A DNA stretch of 64,000 bases from Onchidella celtica (GCA_963931925.1 OZ007574.1:33491961-33555960); one strand, 5' to 3'; positions 31,408 to 46,100 are shown, counted from the stretch's first letter. Made by a program: numbers and translations. Notes: a model not told the origin generated them from the letters alone.

Positions 31408-31902
31408 ATTATGTCACGTGGGGGTGTTTTTGAGGAATTTCTTAACGTTGCCACCCTTTATCTCATTATATCCGGCATATTCAGTGGCCCAAAGTGGTTC
31501 TCCTAATATTTATAACAAAATCATGAGTATATATTTTTGTGCAAGGTTCCCGGCCATTTGATGGCTTGCCCTCCAGCCCCCTACTAATAATACTGACATC
31601 GCATTTTGCTCCAGTTTTCAGACAGTCACTGGTATACGTGATGCTGTTTTATAAATACCACCATTATCGGAAGAAAAAAAAAGCTTCCTGGACAGTTTTT
31701 CCTCGTTGGAAAAACAGACCATGATGACATATGGATACGTCTGCTCATTATTTCCGCCTTTGCCTGTTTAGTTAAACAAAAATCGCAAACTAATCAAGCA
31801 TTACGAGAAATTTAGATTTTCCTAGTACTTTCATTATTGGATTTCCACACTGGTGAATACTGAACTTTTCGTGATTAAAAATCTGTTGAAATTCTGTTTC
31901 AG

Positions 31903-32045
31903 TCACCATTGAAAGCTCTGAACACATCAGAAAGCTGAGGCACGATTTGCTCCACGACTACCATCGGGATATCTTGCCCGTACGCAACCAAAGCGTTCCT
32001 GTGACAGTTTCTGTTGGATTTTATCTCATCATGTTAGAACAATTG
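31903..32045 (+). CDS. Gene 2 exon 2, N-terminal helix and beta-1
   Basis: Acceptor ctgtttcag, donor gtgagt at 32046; enters in phase 1. It encodes IESSEHIRKLRHDLLHDYHR then PVRNQSVPVTVSVGFYLIML, equivalent to the LLxxYxxxxRPVxNxSxxVxVxxGLxLxQI block of the family. At 143 bp it is close to the usual exon 2 length of about 140-146 bp. Confidence 0.88.
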
Positions 32046-34108
32046 GTGAGTTTTTGGTGACGATAAAAGCTTACATAACACAGTAAAAAGAAGGAAGTTG
32101 AAACGGCATGGACAGGTGACAAGAGCCAGTGGACTATCAAAGACCATACTCCAGGGTACAGTTCAGGAAGGAGACGGGGCAGATAAAGAAAGCAATGGTC
32201 GGACAAAACTACTGAATGGACAGGGGGGGGGGAAACTTTGCCACAACACAGGCAAATGCCCATGACCGCCAAAGGTGGAGGCAGTTGGTGCGACGCTCGC
32301 TAGTGCAGCGCCCCCACGACTCCGGGGGGAATTAAGGGGTCCAGAGAATCCAGAGAATAGCATACATCAGGCGTGTAGTTAATATCTAGCATTCCTAATC
32401 GTGTCGGGCATCCCAAACGCGGCAGGTCTCCCGAACTTGGCAGTCTGCACACGCTACACAAAATTTTAGCAAACACTTCAAGGCACTAAACAACATCAAT
32501 TTCACACCCTGTGCAAAATTTTGATGCCAATGTACCGAATGACCCACACGGTGCATGCTTGTCAACTGAGAGACAAAAGCTTTTGAATCCCCTGAAATCA
32601 AAATTAAAATTGAATGCATTATGGTCAACTGATTTGCCTCTCCTTTTTCGTGTCCAAATGATCTTACCTCTTTTGAAGCCACTTTCACTCATACGGTGTT
32701 GAAGTTTGCTCTCATTTCGGACGCAGGGTTAGAACTAGTGCGCACTGGGTGTGGAATCTGCCACGTTTGGGAGACCTGCCATGTTACTGTGCGGACAGAG
32801 TGGAGTCGCTTTCACCGCACCAGTCCCTCGCCAGCACCAAAGAGTCACCAGTTTGCCGACCCTGAAATTTAATCCATTTAATTAGAGTTGGACGAGACAG
32901 AGTGGAAGCCGCTCCCCGCCCCGCACCAGCACCAACCGCGCACCAAAAATAATTGGGGCCTGCTAACTTAGTGCTAAAATTCCAGTCACCTTCTCGCACC
33001 AGTCGTCAGAAAGCGACTCCACTCTGTTCCTTCCTCTCACCTTCTTTGGTGCGCCCCAAAATGGTGAGGGGCTGGTGCGGTGCAAGCGACTCCACTCTGC
33101 CCGTACTTTTAGGGAGGCTCGACACCATTAGGAGTCCTACAAATATAACAGCTGTGCACTGTCTACTGAATTTAACAGCCATTGAATTTCCACAACCACT
33201 GGATTTTTTTCTTCTGAATTTTGGCAAGATACTGTTTCCGCTGACTCCCAAAGTTATGCTGCATTCATGCACCGATTATTATGACCATGTTTGCACTTCA
33301 GTATAATGGCAAGCCCTCTTTGTTTCAACTTCTCTTTAACCTTTCCATACTCAAAATCTTGACTCGTATACTGATCTCCAAAATTTACGATAAATCTACC
33401 TTTTTGGGGGGCAAGTAAGACTGGTGTTTCAACGTCGTAAAATCACATTGACATAGGTATTTAGACATCTGATAATTGAGAGCCAAAATCTTACCATCTT
33501 AATAATAACAATCTTATTATAAAAAAAAATAGTGGTGGGAGTAATTCATTGTGGTGCGATTTTGCTCAATGCTAGAGCCTAAATGACAGTTTCAACAATT
33601 ATAAAGTTAATTTTCCTAAGTGTCAACGAACCCAGTCCAATCGCTTTTGAATCGACCGATTATGTTGATTCAAGTTTCAGGTATTTTTAAACTAAAAGTC
33701 GTAAAAAAGTAAAATACAATGATCTTTGTTTTGGCTCCCTGTAGTGAGCCCGCCGCACCGGAAACGATGTATTAATACGCGTTCAATTCGGTGCGCGCAA
33801 TTTCCATACCAGAACTGAGTGGCGTACTGCTCAGGAGCGCATGAAATCTGTCTGTAGTAAGACTGTAAAATATGGGAAGCTTTCTAGACCAAAAAGAGAG
33901 AGAGAGAGATGGTACGGTGGGCTCACAGGTTTATCTCGGATAATGCCGGGAACTTCATCTAGTCTAGTAATAATGATAATAATAAAGTTCATTTATATAG
34001 CGCATATCCAGAGATGCTCCATGTGCTTTACAATAAATGCAGAAACAGAACAAATCTCATTCCTAACAACTGACCACACACACAAAGGCACACACACACA
34101 AACAAACA

Positions 34109-34183
<75 letters not shown>

Positions 34184-37100
34184 TCACACACACACAAACA
34201 TCAATAGGCCTACATGTCAGACTATACATCAAAGTGTTTTCTGAAGAGATAGGTCTTCATTTCAGATCTAAAAAGTGCCTCGCTTTCTATGTTTCGAATA
34301 TTTGGTGGTAAGGCGTTCCATACAGCTGGTGCCCACACAGAAAACGCTCTCTCTCCAAATTTTTTTGTTTTAGCAAATTTAGATTCTAATCGTTTTTTAT
34401 CAGAAGATCTTAATGCTCTAGATGATTTATATGGATGAATAGAGTTTATAAGATAAAGAGGAGCATTGTTGTACTGACATTTGTAGCATAACACTGCAAA
34501 TTTTAAAATCTATCCTTGCCTTTACAGGGAGCCAATGAAGACTAATAAGCAAAGGTGTAACATGTTCTCTTCTACGTTGTTTTAGTATTAATCGAGGAGC
34601 AGTTTTGAAGTCTCTGAAGTTTGCTAATTTGTTCTGCTGGAAGGTTTTTAAAAAGAGAGTTGCAATAGTCAAACGAGAAAAAATGAAGGATGAAACCAAA
34701 ACTTGCATTGACTCTTTAGGGAGTATTAATGATAGTTTACTTAACCTACGTAATTCTAAATATAGTGATTTTGACAGGTTGTTGATGTGATGTACCATTG
34801 ACAAGTTGCAGTCGAAAATAACACCAAGATTCTTTGCTTTCACTGATGTTTCAATCGTTTTTTGCTCGATAGTCATTTGACTGATGTTTATGTTAGGTGT
34901 ATTCTTACCATGGCATACTAAAATTTCAGTCTTCTCTTCGTTCATTTTCAATTTGTTTTCATTCATCCAGGACTGAACTTGAGAGATACAGTTTTCTGTC
35001 TTGCTCACCAGCATGAACATATTTGATGGTTCGTCAGAAACATAGAGCTAGGTGTCATCAGCATACTTATGATAGTTAAACATTACAATTTTGAATAATT
35101 TTGCCTAAAGGCTGCATATATAAAGTATACAGTAAAGGACCAAGAACGGACCCCTGCGGGACTCCGAACTGTAATGGGAATTCTTTGGAAAAAGTGTGGT
35201 TCACATAAATTCTTTGAGTGCGATTTTGTAAATAGCTTTCAAACCAGTTTAAAACAGTTCCAGACAAACCAAAAGCGGTACTCAGTCTATTTAAAAGAAT
35301 TTTGTGATCGATAGTGTCGGCCATTATATTGAATAAATGGATAATAGAGAAACGGGTGTACTTCTAAAAGGCGAGGAGTGGCTGTAATGATGCTGACGCG
35401 CTGTTAAATTCAAACTCAAACTCATTCTGATGAAAGATGATGGAATGTGGAACTGAAAACTTTAACTTCTGATACCCTTAACAGATCTTCTCATGTGTTT
35501 ACTTTCATGTGTTTCTCTTTGTTTGCTTTCAGAACATGAAGGCGCAAATTATGTCGACCAATGGGTATTTGAAACTTGTAAGTACAAATTGTGATGTTTG
35601 AGGTCAGCTAATACGAAATGCAAGGGACACATGGCCCCGGACAATATGTGAAATAATGTTTAGAAGACGAACTACAATATTGTTCTTCAAAATGATAGGT
35701 TGTTTTTTTAAATTTGTTTTGGTTCTGCATTTTCGCTATGCCAAGTAAACATTAAGAAGCTCAATTGTGCAACTGTTCGTTCATTCAACACTTCTTGACA
35801 CAACGGCATTATCTTAAATATTTAACATCAATTTGTTTTCAAGATTAGTATATACACAGGTGAACGGGCATTAAAACATATGAAGTATCAATATGTACAG
35901 TTTAAATCAAAATATTAGTAAACGAAGATGCCTTGCTGTGATGTTTCCACTTTCTCTCACTCTTCCTCTCACTAACTTTCTTCTGACACCAGCCGTGATA
36001 GGCACGGCACAAACACACTATCTCTCTTCTATAAGTTATAACAAACGATATCTGTATTGCTTATCTATACAATAATTATTAATTCATTCAATAATAATAG
36101 GAACATAGGTCATACAATTTCACGTGAATTTCGATGGGATGAAATCAATGCAAATCAGTACATGATAATTAAAAGGGCTTCGTAATATTCAATTTCTAGC
36201 ACATTTTATAAAACACATGGGTACATTCAGCGTAAGGAAACCTCTCCTTTAGGGGTGTATGGCGCTATCTGGGAGCTGGTTCTTCCTCTCTACTCTGGCT
36301 TGACTGCGCAGTTAGATCAACAGGTATCGGCAGGTACCAATAGGTCGGGAAGCCAAGAAGCCACGATGTCGTTAATCAAAGTACAAGAAGTTGAGAAGCC
36401 AAGAAGCCACGATGTCGTTAATCAAAGTACAAGAAGTTGAGAAGCCAAGAAGCCACGATGTCGTTAATCAAAGTACAAGAAGTTGAGAAGCCAAGAAGGT
36501 GTTGTTCTTCCTCCTCTGTAGAGAAACAATCGCAACTTCCTAATCTACTGCTGGAAGGCATGACTTCCATACTTACTCCATGACGGATATTCATCATTAA
36601 TACTTTTAACCGCTGACACTGTTATAAGTCAGGCTGCAGCTCCCATACTCCATAGCCTCCCATATAGGCAATAGAATAAACGATCAATACAGTTTTAATG
36701 ATATTTACACGTTCCCCACGAAGAATAACGCTCTCTCTAACAGACCCCATCCTATAAGGTTTCATAACATATATATAACGGCGTTTCCGTGACTCTCTCA
36801 GAGGCAGTAGTTATACCAAAGTAAACCCCCTAGATTTAGGTTCTACAATTATGACCATTAAGTAAAATACACATACATCGTACAATTAACTTACCACTCA
36901 GCAACAGCTCAAATGCCGACAAGATACCAAAGATACCACGCTCTGACAAAGGATGTTTGCGGGTTCCCTGACCTTCCCCACTCACGAGACTAGTACAAAG
37001 TTACAGTTGCAGTTGTGGTCTCCTCTTCGGCACGAAGCTGGTGAGTGCTCTCAGCGGTCTGAAGTTGGAAGGAGCGTTCGGGGATTTATACCCAGTCAGG

Positions 37101-40100
37101 TAGCGTCCCAAGACGCTCACCGAGTGTACATTAGATATCCTAATAGCCACCCCCGTCGACTCCACGTCAAATACTATTGAAGCATCTCTACCCCCCAAGC
37201 AATTCCCAGGTGATCTGATCGTCAATTACGGCGGTCAAGTAAACACTACCCTTTTCGGGTGTCAAAGCGCTTTCCGTTGCATCCCTTACTTTCCCCCTCT
37301 GGCCTACAATAACTCTGTCTCCCCGCCGTCAACTATCTTCCCACGCTAGTTATACCTTGCCAATCTGTCACCCTGTTACACTTGCAAAGGCAGAAAAAAT
37401 GTGATGGGAATATGTGGTATAGCAGTAAATTGTCGAACCAGGCGAGTGGGTAAATCCTTGCACATTTCGGTAATTTCATGAAAACCCCGTTTTGGGGCAG
37501 GAATTTCATGTAATCCGTAAAGTCTCAGGGGATTTCATGGATTCATTAAATAAAATGACCAGTGATTCACAAAATTCCGGAATTGCGTGTGATAATAATC
37601 AAGTAATTAATAGTAACAAAGAGCGTGATGCTATTATTGAAGATGAACTGACACCTCCTAATTTCAAAATTAAATCTTTTCCTCGGAAAAATCGTCTTGG
37701 AGGCGGGATCGCTGTAATTTTCAGAAAATCACTTGAACCAAAAATTGTTATTAAACCGGAAACTAGCTACCAACCTGAAACATTTGAGATTATGGAGCTA
37801 TCATTAGATCTTGGCACCAAAGTCTTTCATTTTGTCTGCATTTATCGAGCGTCAGGCAGTAAAACCAATTTTCTGAGTGAACTTGAAGTTCTCCTACCAC
37901 GCTTAACCTGCGAGAAAGGATACCCTGTTCTTTTGGGTGATCTTAATTTTCATTTTGATTCTGAAACATCATCTGAAGTAAAACGACTTAAAGAACTTAT
38001 CGACCAATGCAACATGTCTCAGATAATCAAATGTCCAACTCATCGAGATGGTCACATCTTAGATTTAGTGATCATCAAACAAACCTTGAGCACCTTCACC
38101 AACACCGCCGTCCTAGAAAAACTCATTTCGGATCATAAAACCATCGTACTCGATATTGATTTCGCAAAGCCAAATATCATTAAAAAAGTTGTGTCGTCCA
38201 GAGACATAAAAGGTATCGACATCAATGCCTTCAAGACGGAAATGGCCAATGCTCTCGAGAACTTTGAAGGCGACATCACATCTTATAATAACATCCAGCA
38301 AGATCTACTTCAGCGACATGCACCTATCAAGACCAGGTCAATCTCCAACAGACCGTTCGCTCCATGGTACACCCTAGATGTCAAGGCAGCCAAAGCAGAA
38401 TGTCGCAAAGCAGAAAGGAAATGGTTAAAGACAGGTCTTACAGTCCACAAGGACATTTTCAAACACCAGAAGAACAAATGGAAATGTGTTATTAAACTTG
38501 CAAAAAAAGACTTCTATGTCACTAAACTTCAAAATTCTACATCTTGTAAGGAACTTTTTAGTATTTGTGATGAACTCACAGGGAAAAGAAAGGAAACACC
38601 TCTACCCACAATTTACGAGAACAATTTGTTGCCCAATGTTTTTGCTGATTATTTTGATAAAAAAGTTACAACTATCCGAGAAAATCTTGACAGTTTTGAT
38701 GCCATTGATCATTTTGATGAGTTTCAGGGAAATCCTATAGACACTTTTGGTGTTGTGTCGAATGAATCTGTAAAATCTATCATCATGGCATCGCCATCAA
38801 AATGTTGTGACCTCGATCCTATTCCTACATTTTTGGTTAGATCTTGTATTGATGAACTGGTTCCAACTATTACAAAAATAATAAACAACTCTATTTTAAG
38901 TGGGTCTGTCCCTGATTATTTTAAAACAGCCTGGGTAACACCACTTTTGAAAAAAACGACTCTTGATCAAAACATGTTGCAAAATTATAGACCCGTCTCA
39001 AACCTTCCTTTTCTTTCAAAAATCCTTGAAAAGGTGATATTACAACAACTAATGTGTCATTTGAGAAATAATGACCTGTTGGAACCATTTCAATCTGCTT
39101 ACAGAAGTAACCACAGTACTGAAACTGCACTATTAAGAATCATGAATGACATATTAGTAAAGGCAGATTCTGGAAATATTACTCTGCTAAATTTGTTGGA
39201 TCTATCAGCAGCGTTCGACACCATCGACCACGAAATCCTGCTCAGAAGGCTAGAAACATCGTTTGGAATCAGAGGGGTCGCCCTTAAATGGGTCGAATCT
39301 TATCTGTCAAATCGCCACCAATTTGTTGTAACCAACAAAATAAGATCTTTTTCCTATGCGCTTCAGTATGGCGTACCACAAGGCTCAGTGCTTGGTCCTA
39401 TTTTGTTTACTATCTATACTATTCCACTTGCACATGAAATGAAGAAATTTAATTTACAATATCATTTCTATGCTGATGATACCCAGCTCTACAGTTCTGC
39501 CTTGCCATGCGATGTCGACAGCCTTCTGCAGCAGGCTGGAAACTGTATAACAGAAATTAAAAGCTGGATGAACCAAAACAAACTGGCTCTAAATGAGGAT
39601 AAAACTGAGGTTATTTTATTAGGCCGTGAGCGGGTTCTGCAAGAAGTGGACAGAACTGAGATGATAATTGGCACTAATTCAATAGAAATTTCAAAAAAAG
39701 TAAAAAACCTAGGGGTTTACATTGATTCGAATCTTTCTATGTCGTCTCAGGTTAGTCACCTCATTCGCATTCTATACATGGAAATCTGGAAAATCGGTAA
39801 AATCAGACATCTTATTTCAACTGAAACTGCGGCTGTTTTAGTAAATTCTTTTGTACTTTCAAAGCTTGACTATTGCAACTCCCTTTTGGCTGGAATTTCA
39901 CAAAAAAATATTAGAAAACTCCAAATTGCTCAAAACAATGCAGCGAGACTTGTTTTGAAGAAAAAGAAAAGAGATTCAGCACTGCCACTTCTGCAGAGTT
40001 TGCACTGGCTGCCAGTTGAGAAAAGAATAATGTACAAATTGTCATCCATTTGTCACAAATGTGTCAATAATACTGCTCCATCGTACCTAGTTGATTTAAC

Positions 40101-43100
40101 TGATTACTATGTTCCATCTCGTCAACTAAGATCATCATCTGACACTACAAAATTGAAAGTACCTAAAATGAATCTGTCCACTGTAGGAGAAAAGTCCTTT
40201 TCATTTCTTGGCCCTACCATCTGGAACACTCTTCCAAAGACAACCAGGGAAATTAATGACATTGGTTCTTTCAAATGCCATCTGAAGACCCATTTCTTTC
40301 AGGCAAACTAGGCTAGGTGTTTTTCGGCAGCAACAATAGTAAATATTTTTGAATTTCTTTTGTGTATGCGTGTGTGTGTGTGTGTGTAAGAGTTTGTTAA
40401 AGCGCCCAGAGCTTGTCATCGACGGGGTTGGGCGCTATATAAATGCAATATATTATTATTATTATTATTAACAATATTTTTTTCTTTATTCAACCCGAAT
40501 CAATCTAGTGGATAGAATAAAAAGTTTTTGCAATGCAACAGTGGTGTCTATTTATTGCAAAAATTTTCACCGTGGTAGCATATATTATAGAGTTGAACTT
40601 GAACATTTTACTACTTGATGAATTTTTGACGTTTCCGTTCGGGTACACATGAAAACACAGCCTAACATAAATGATAGTGTGAACCATAATTTTTATTTTG
40701 TTGATTATGTTTCATATTGTTGATGACGACACTTAAGATTTTTAATTATTTTGCATTGAATCTCATAATTTGAAACAAAAATAGAGGGGGGTGGTGGTGA
40801 CTCTTGAACACCATACATTGGAATCAGAAGACAAGACCACTTAATAGTGAGAACTTGCGGTGGATCTAATGTGATGAAAAAGGGAGGGCGGGGGAAGGGG
40901 GAAATAACTCCGAGGCGCCATATTTCAATTTAAATGATAGGATACATTTGGCGACCTAAATTCTTATTTGTTCTAGCTCCATTTTCTCAAGAACTGGAGA
41001 TCTTTTGATGTGTAGAAGAGGTATAACATATGCGCACTTTGACACTCGTTTAAAATTCGTTGTGGCACTTACCAAGCTGTTTCACCGTTCCGATATATTC
41101 TAACTCTTCATCATAATAACTACAGCCGCAACATCTAGCGTTGAATTTCTCAGTTGTGCAGAAAGTGGAGTTGGAACAACTAAGAATTAAGGTCGCGATT
41201 TCGAGCACGAATGAAAACATAGAAAAAAAATGCAAACGCCCCACCATAGTGATATATGAAATTGTCGACACAAATTCCATTGAATTAGGCCTACAACGAA
41301 ATCTAGTTACGCTGTGAATTTCAAGGCATTGTGTTGGAACGGGAAGTATTAGTGAAAGAGTAAAATGAAATATATTTTGTTATACTTTGTCTGTTTTGCA
41401 GCTTCTAGCGTGTTCATCTGCTTGGTGGAAGTGAAACGCTGAGGGGGGGGGGGGGGGGGGGGTGGAGGCATTGACGGAGGAAACGAAAAAGATTCAAGTT
41501 TGGAAGAAACAAAATGATTCTGAAGTAGACTTCAGGATTGTCTTTAGCTCTGTTATTTTGATTCATTTTCCCTAAAAACGGCAATAATCCCACAAGAAGT
41601 CTCTGCTCGGGAGAAACATTACATAGAGCCTCTTTCTCAACAGATAAACATAAAATTCGTCGGGTATTTGCCACATTGTTGTGTGTACATTTTTGCCCTT
41701 TTCGAAAAAAATGAGAACTGAAGTTTGGTCGGCAAAGGAGCATAAAGCAATAAGTCGCAAGTACATATCTCGAAAAGTTTTAAACCGATTGGAATAACAC
41801 TTAAACATAAAGAAATTAGGAGTGAGGGAGCCATTTTCATGACAAAACCTCAAAACTGGCAAAATGTCGCATACAACAGTACGGCAAATACCCCTCGAAT
41901 CTTTCCAATTATTCAAGGACAAGTGAACACAGATACGCTTCGGCAAACACAATAGCGGCCCATTCATGCTCAAGCCGAAATCACTAAGCCCATTTGTCAA
42001 TTCGGTTTGATGGCCTTCCCCATTCACGTTCAGTTCGTCTTGTTAATTCGGCTTGATGCAGCAGGCAACACGGAGGAGACATTGTTTTGGGTTCTCTGGC
42101 TGTTCTGATTTTAAAGAAAAAGAAAAGGAAATCATTGTGGACGAAACAATGGCTATTGACCAAGCACGTTCAGAGCCGCATAAATCTTTTGGAGGAACCG
42201 AGGCTCAGTCCATTGGATTTTCAAAATTTCCTGAGAATGGACGGGCTTGTAAATTTGACACTGTCGCTCTGTGTAGCTCTTGATCTTCCAAAAACATTAG
42301 ATTTGAAAGTACCACCAGTTTTGGAACACAGACATCTTCTTCCCCCGCTCCGGATACCTTGCTGCCATGCTTTGTACTTTCTTCAGTCCTTTTCTAAAAC
42401 ATATTCGCAGTGCATTTATTTTCGTTTTTTACAAATATGCAATCGGCAGGGGGTTCAGAGTCTTTGACAAAGTCCACCAGTTTTCCAGAGTCAAAATTGT
42501 TTCCTTTTTCTCTTTTACCAAATTTTGGCTTTGCATAAAGCCTTGCTGCGACCTCACAGTTTTTCTGTGGTTTTCATAATAGTTTTCCATAGCATACTCT
42601 TTCATCACTCTTTTAGTGTAATCTTTTGGCTCCTTTCCACAAACATTCAAATGACTTGTACATGTCAATAGAGTTTAACGATTTTCCTTTGGACCACGAA
42701 GTCATTCTTTATTGTACTGTCTTCACTTTCCAGCTAAGTAAAATAATAAACTAAACACGCTGAGCGATGCACAGCACTAAGTCTACACACCACACATTAT
42801 GCCATCAGACAATAGTCGGAATGGGGTGAGAGGGGCTCAGCGTCACTCTTGGCTTGGCGGCTTGACGGGGAAAAAATCTGGCAGAACCTGATCGCCGTCA
42901 AGCCAAACTATTTCCCCACTCACGCTCAGTTCTACTCGTCAGTCCGACTTGATCAAGCTGAACTGACAATTCGGCTTGAGCGTGAACAGGCCCCCTAATG
43001 CCTATTTCTCAGGCCTGGATAGACGAGTTTTTACAGTGGAAGCCAGCTGACTATGGAGGCATTGATGAAATGTTCCTATTCCAAAACGAAGTATGGCAGC

Positions 43101-46100
43101 CGGACATATTGTTAGAAAACACGTGAGTTACTGATGCTGCGTCTCTCATGTCTGAAAAGCGCTATAGTTCTCCCAAAGATCATCTGTTTTTCTTCTATTT
43201 TCATCAAGGCATTCTTCATCCCTGAAAACAATAAAATATCTCGCCCTGCTTTTAGCAAGTGCGATAACCAATCAAAAGCAAAACAAACCTTCTTACCGCC
43301 CCTATCATGAGTGGCGGCGACAGGAAATCAAACAAAACTTGAAAAAAATTCCGCCCTACCCCCGGGCGTATCATCGATGTCAACAGTGCAACAATTCGCA
43401 TCGTTCCCCTTCATAATTGAACGGAAAAGAATAGTACTCACCGTATTTATGCGTTCGCAATTTGTGGAAATATAGTGAAAGAAGGAATGATTTATCCAGA
43501 GAGTATAGATGTATAGAGAGGGTTCACTTTCGCCAAATCGCGAAACTAGGTCGCTGCGGTAAACAAGAAATAGGAGAATTGAAAGAGATATTCTTCACCA
43601 AAGATAGTGTGCATATCTGTTTATTGTGGTTTGTTCATATTTTTGGGCTGCTTGAAACTATTTAGAACCGTTTTTAAGCTCCTACGCCCCGTGGAAATGC
43701 ACAAATGAGTATTGTTTACCGCAGTGACCTACTTTCCGCTCCATGTTAACAGTGGTTTCGCAGAGCCTCCCGTGTCTCGCAGTGCAAATCGACCAATAGT
43801 GAACCCTCTCTCTATGTATACTCTCTGGTTCATCCCTGTCTTCTGTGTCTCGGGTGATCGATTATGATGCTGTGTTTGCTACTGAATTTTGGAGACTTAT
43901 TTTTATGGGTGACGTAATATCACATATTTTTAGTCATATGAAGTCAGTGCTATAAACACATCTAAATATAATCGTATTATTTACCATGGACATAAAAATT
44001 GGAAAAAGAACGGGGAAGAGACGGACGGGTATCGTTTTTCCGAACTTAAGCTAACGTGAGTATCATCAATTTCTGTCAGTTTCACCTCCTGTGACTTGTG
44101 AGTACCTTATGAATAGCGATACCAAAGAGAAGAAAGTCACTGAGGAAATGTTCACTTTGTTTCTTCCGCGAAGGCCAATATGATACTATAGCAAACACTT
44201 GTTCATTTTGAGAAGTCCACCGCGTGTATTCCCCTCCCTCCCCCTCCCCCTCCCCCTCCCCCTTCTTTTTTTTTTTTTTGTGGTAAAGGACATCTAGCCT
44301 TGTACTTAATAGACATTGCCTTCTGAGGGGGTCTCGCTGCATAGTTTGCCATAACATTGTGAAATACATGTACTTTTTGAACATGCAGGTGGCGATAATG
44401 CTAATTTTAAGATTGAGTGTGTGCATTCTGACAGGGCCACGCATCACCGAGAACTAGGCACGCGCCATACTTTAGTGAGTGTATTGCATACTGGCACGGT
44501 CCACTGGGAACCAGGCGTCGTCGCTGACACCAGTTGTGTCGTGGACATCACCAAGTATCCTTTTGATGCACAGACATGTGACCTGTCCTATCTTACTTGG
44601 ATGCGTACCAACTGGTGAGTAAATGTTCCATTAAACAGTTGGCAGTACAAATGTTGAGGCTATATTTTGCACTTTCTTTGTCGCAGTGCTTTTCAAGACA
44701 TTGAGAGGAGAATGAGAAGAGGCAACATTTCCAATTTGGTGGGTTGAAATTTCATGTCCTAGTCTTTGATATCCTTCCGTTTCGTATCCCTCTCCACTTT
44801 GTTTCTCTTTTTTTCTTGTGTCCATGGCAGCTTTAAATGCGAGAAGACTGCAGCCCCATCGATTAATAGTAAGACTGGTTTCTCTTGCAAGCAGCTTACC
44901 ATGACTCATATTGCAACTTTACTGAGATTCTAGGGTCTTTTTCTGAGGACACCCATTGAATGAATTTAACCCTTTTAAACAATATAGTTATATAATTACA
45001 TAACGTCCGTGCTATTAGCAGTGGCCTTGTGGTTATGTTGATGCGTACGAATTCGGATGGTCCCAGATTCGGCGGAGTCCAATTCGGGTGGTCCCAGATT
45101 CGGCGGAGTCCACAGTGTAATCTGAGTAGATTTTCACGGCATTTTCATGATAGTAAATATCATTATCTAAGCGGAGAAAACGACAAACACAGATACTTCC
45201 GTGATTCAGGTGCCTTCCTGACCAGTTGATATTCACTTGGCCAGATAGCTGGGCCTGTCACCACTCGCGGTGGACAAAAGGTGTAACACTTCGCTTCCCA
45301 AAACAAGACAGTGCGACACTGAAATTACCAAGAACAAATTTATTGCACAGAATTAATGAAAGTGCGTGAAGTAGGAGTAAATACAAAAATGTAACCCACA
45401 CCTTTTTTTGTGTGTGTGATGAACATTATCAGAATATACATAGTCAGTCTTAGGACTACCAAAGTTGAGAACGTGTTCGTGTTGGCCTACAACATAATCC
45501 ACATAGCAGCTGGTGAATTTCAGTGTTTCTCAGTAATCTTCGTTTATATTTAATTTCTCCAGGTCAGTGATTCTTGAGCCTGAAAACGCGTATGTCGACA
45601 CGGCAGATGTGCTACCGAATGGGGAATGGGATATTACCTCTACGGGGGTGTTCGAACATCAGTATCCTACTACCTATAGGTATGAAATCCGTCGTGACAA
45701 TTCCTCCCTTGTGTATTTTTTTCTCTTTGTTTCGTTCACTTTTTTATGGAAGCGTGAAGGTATTTTACGAGTGCTAAACAAATGTCGATGTCAAAGCTCT
45801 ATCCTTGAGAGTTTTACCTGGGATTTAAAGCTAGCAAGATGGAAACAGTGAAGAGAGATTGGGGGAAGGAACACGCATAAAGGGGCGGGGGTAAACGTCG
45901 AATAAATGAACGGGGTAAGGAGAGAGAAAGCTTGAGAGCTTCCGGGATGAGCGAATAACCGTGTGCGGATATTTAAGTGTCGTATAAACCCGCTGGTATG
46001 TAAGTGTCATATAAACCCATTGGTATTTAAGTGCCTTATGAACCCACTGATATTTAAGTGTCATATAAACCCATCGGTATTTTAGTGCCATATAAACCCA

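Larger units (their letters stand above)
28540..31590 (+). repeat. Duplicated 5'-flank segment, copy B, split by two LTRs
   Basis: 28540-28763, 29871-30212 and 31413-31590 together match copy A at 17775-18500. The two gaps are exactly the two LTR insertions described below. The segment ends about 310 bp before the first recognised exon of gene 2, so it probably includes that gene's upstream region. Confidence 0.82.

Noticed and set aside
31539-31724. Frame just upstream of gene 2 exon 2, considered as first exon
   Set aside because: No signal-peptide profile, no donor in the right phase, and the duplicated flank copy at 18500 does not preserve the frame.
34100-34240. Frames of repeated Ser-Leu or Arg-Glu
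   Set aside because: Translation of the (CT)n microsatellite.
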